Assembly: GCA_016869775.1 (NCBI GenBank)
Contig: VGDJ01000063.1
Span: 1 to 6,813, forward strand
DNA length: 6,813 nt
Direction of reading: 5' to 3'
Source of the DNA: Alphaproteobacteria bacterium
GTDB lineage: Bacteria > Pseudomonadota > Alphaproteobacteria > Rickettsiales > UBA1997
The translations under genes and the position numbers were made by a program. Positions 6,345 through 6,813 of the stretch are shown here, in pieces. The notes under the pieces are model-generated. The model saw only the letters and a program-made list of their open reading frames with translations. It had not been told where the DNA came from and did no database searches. Numbering within the stretch: the stretch's first letter is position 1; the number at the start of each line of letters is the position of its first letter.

Positions 6345-6812
6345 TTATGATTCAATAATTTTTTGTTTAATATTTTGTGCAATTAATTCGATTGATTTTA
6401 TGTCTTTGCCCTCAACCATAATGCGAATTAAATTTTCGGTGCCAGATTTGCGCACCAATATTCTGCCTGATTTGCCGATAATTTCTTGTTGCTGTTTGAT
6501 AAAATCTTGAACCTCATTTTTTTGCAACGGATTAATTGTGCTTTGAAATTTGACATTCACTAAAATTTGCGGATTTAGGGTAAAAATTTTCTTTAAATCG
6601 CTAATTTTTTGTTGTTGATTGGCCAAAATTTCGAGAATTTGTAAAGAAGCAATCAGCCCGTCACCCGTGGTGGAGTAGTCAGAAAGCACGATATGACCCG
6701 ATTGTTCGGCGCCAAAATTGCATTTTTGTTTTTTCATTTCTTCCAAAACATAACGATCGCCAATATTGGTGCGAATGGTTGATACTCCGATGTAATTAAG
6801 ATATTCCTCGAG
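6345..6812 (-). CDS. glmM: Phosphoglucosamine mutase GlmM, C-terminal third (5' end outside window)
   Basis: Interconverts glucosamine-6-phosphate and glucosamine-1-phosphate in the cytoplasm, the step before UDP-GlcNAc in peptidoglycan and lipopolysaccharide precursor synthesis. About 155 residues of an expected 445-450 are visible. The frame is open to the right edge and enters at LEEYLNYIGVSTIRTNIGDR, the end of domain 3 typical of GlmM rather than of other phosphohexomutases. The sugar-binding loop is GAEQSGH (nt 6693-6713; usually GGEQSGH), followed by YSTTGDGL. The domain 4 phosphate-binding loop is RKSGTE (6435-6452) within RILVRKSGTENLIRIMVEG; the usual Pro after Glu is Asn here. The active-site Ser and the Asp-rich metal loop lie outside the window. 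The TTG at 6746 is internal, not a start. The acetyltransferase remnant begins 9 nt downstream of the stop, suggesting a shared transcript. Confidence 0.95.
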   Translation of the reverse strand, partial: LEEYLNYIGVSTIRTNIGDRYVLEEMKKQKCNFGAEQSGHIVLSDYSTTGDGLIASLQILEILANQQQKISDLKKIFTLNPQILVNVKFQSTINPLQKNEVQDFIKQQQEIIGKSGRILVRKSGTENLIRIMVEGKDIKSIELIAQNIKQKIIES

Positions 6813-6813
6813 C

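Overview
The window is A+T-rich (roughly 70% by eye) bacterial chromosome carrying mostly housekeeping genes. The S2, EF-Ts and GlmM sequences look alphaproteobacterial to me: S2 has FRWLGGMLTNWKT and a long Lys/Glu tail, EF-Ts has IIEKMMEGRIRKYYEEV, and GlmM has RILVRKSGTENLIRIM. High A+T and a decaying accessory gene would suit a reduced, possibly host-associated lineage of Rickettsiales or Holosporales type. A complete-looking purH argues against the genus Rickettsia, which lacks purine synthesis. The taxonomic placement is inference from motifs remembered, not from a search.

Left part, + strand (2-3393): purH, bifunctional and cut by the left edge with only a few codons missing, is followed after 11 nt by an M3-family oligoendopeptidase (pepF). 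The spacing suggests co-transcription. A 269-nt gap follows (3394-3662). It holds the region upstream of rpsB, a small inverted repeat just before the rpsB start, and on the minus strand a 66-codon frame with a ribbon-helix-helix-like C-terminus that is only a weak gene candidate.

Middle, + strand (3663-5615): rpsB (ribosomal protein S2 with a 70-residue Lys-rich tail) and tsf (EF-Ts) form the classic translation pair. They end in a strong intrinsic terminator (5582-5615). The pyrH-frr genes that often continue this cluster are absent.

Right part, - strand (5848-6812): the C-terminal third of glmM (phosphoglucosamine mutase, right edge) is followed 9 nt later by a GNAT acetyltransferase gene. 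The acetyltransferase is readable as a complete 162-residue protein only if three single-base indels are corrected, so it is called a pseudogene (or a set of sequencing errors). The convergent gap 5616-5847 has no credible gene. It holds a 14-bp perfect palindrome and a G-rich imperfect hairpin.

The intact genes serve purine synthesis, peptide turnover, translation and cell-envelope precursor synthesis. I see no mobile element, CRISPR array, tRNA or rRNA, and no convincing new system. The items most worth checking are the multi-indel acetyltransferase, the lack of Shine-Dalgarno sequences at every visible start, the unusual S2 features and the G-rich hairpin.
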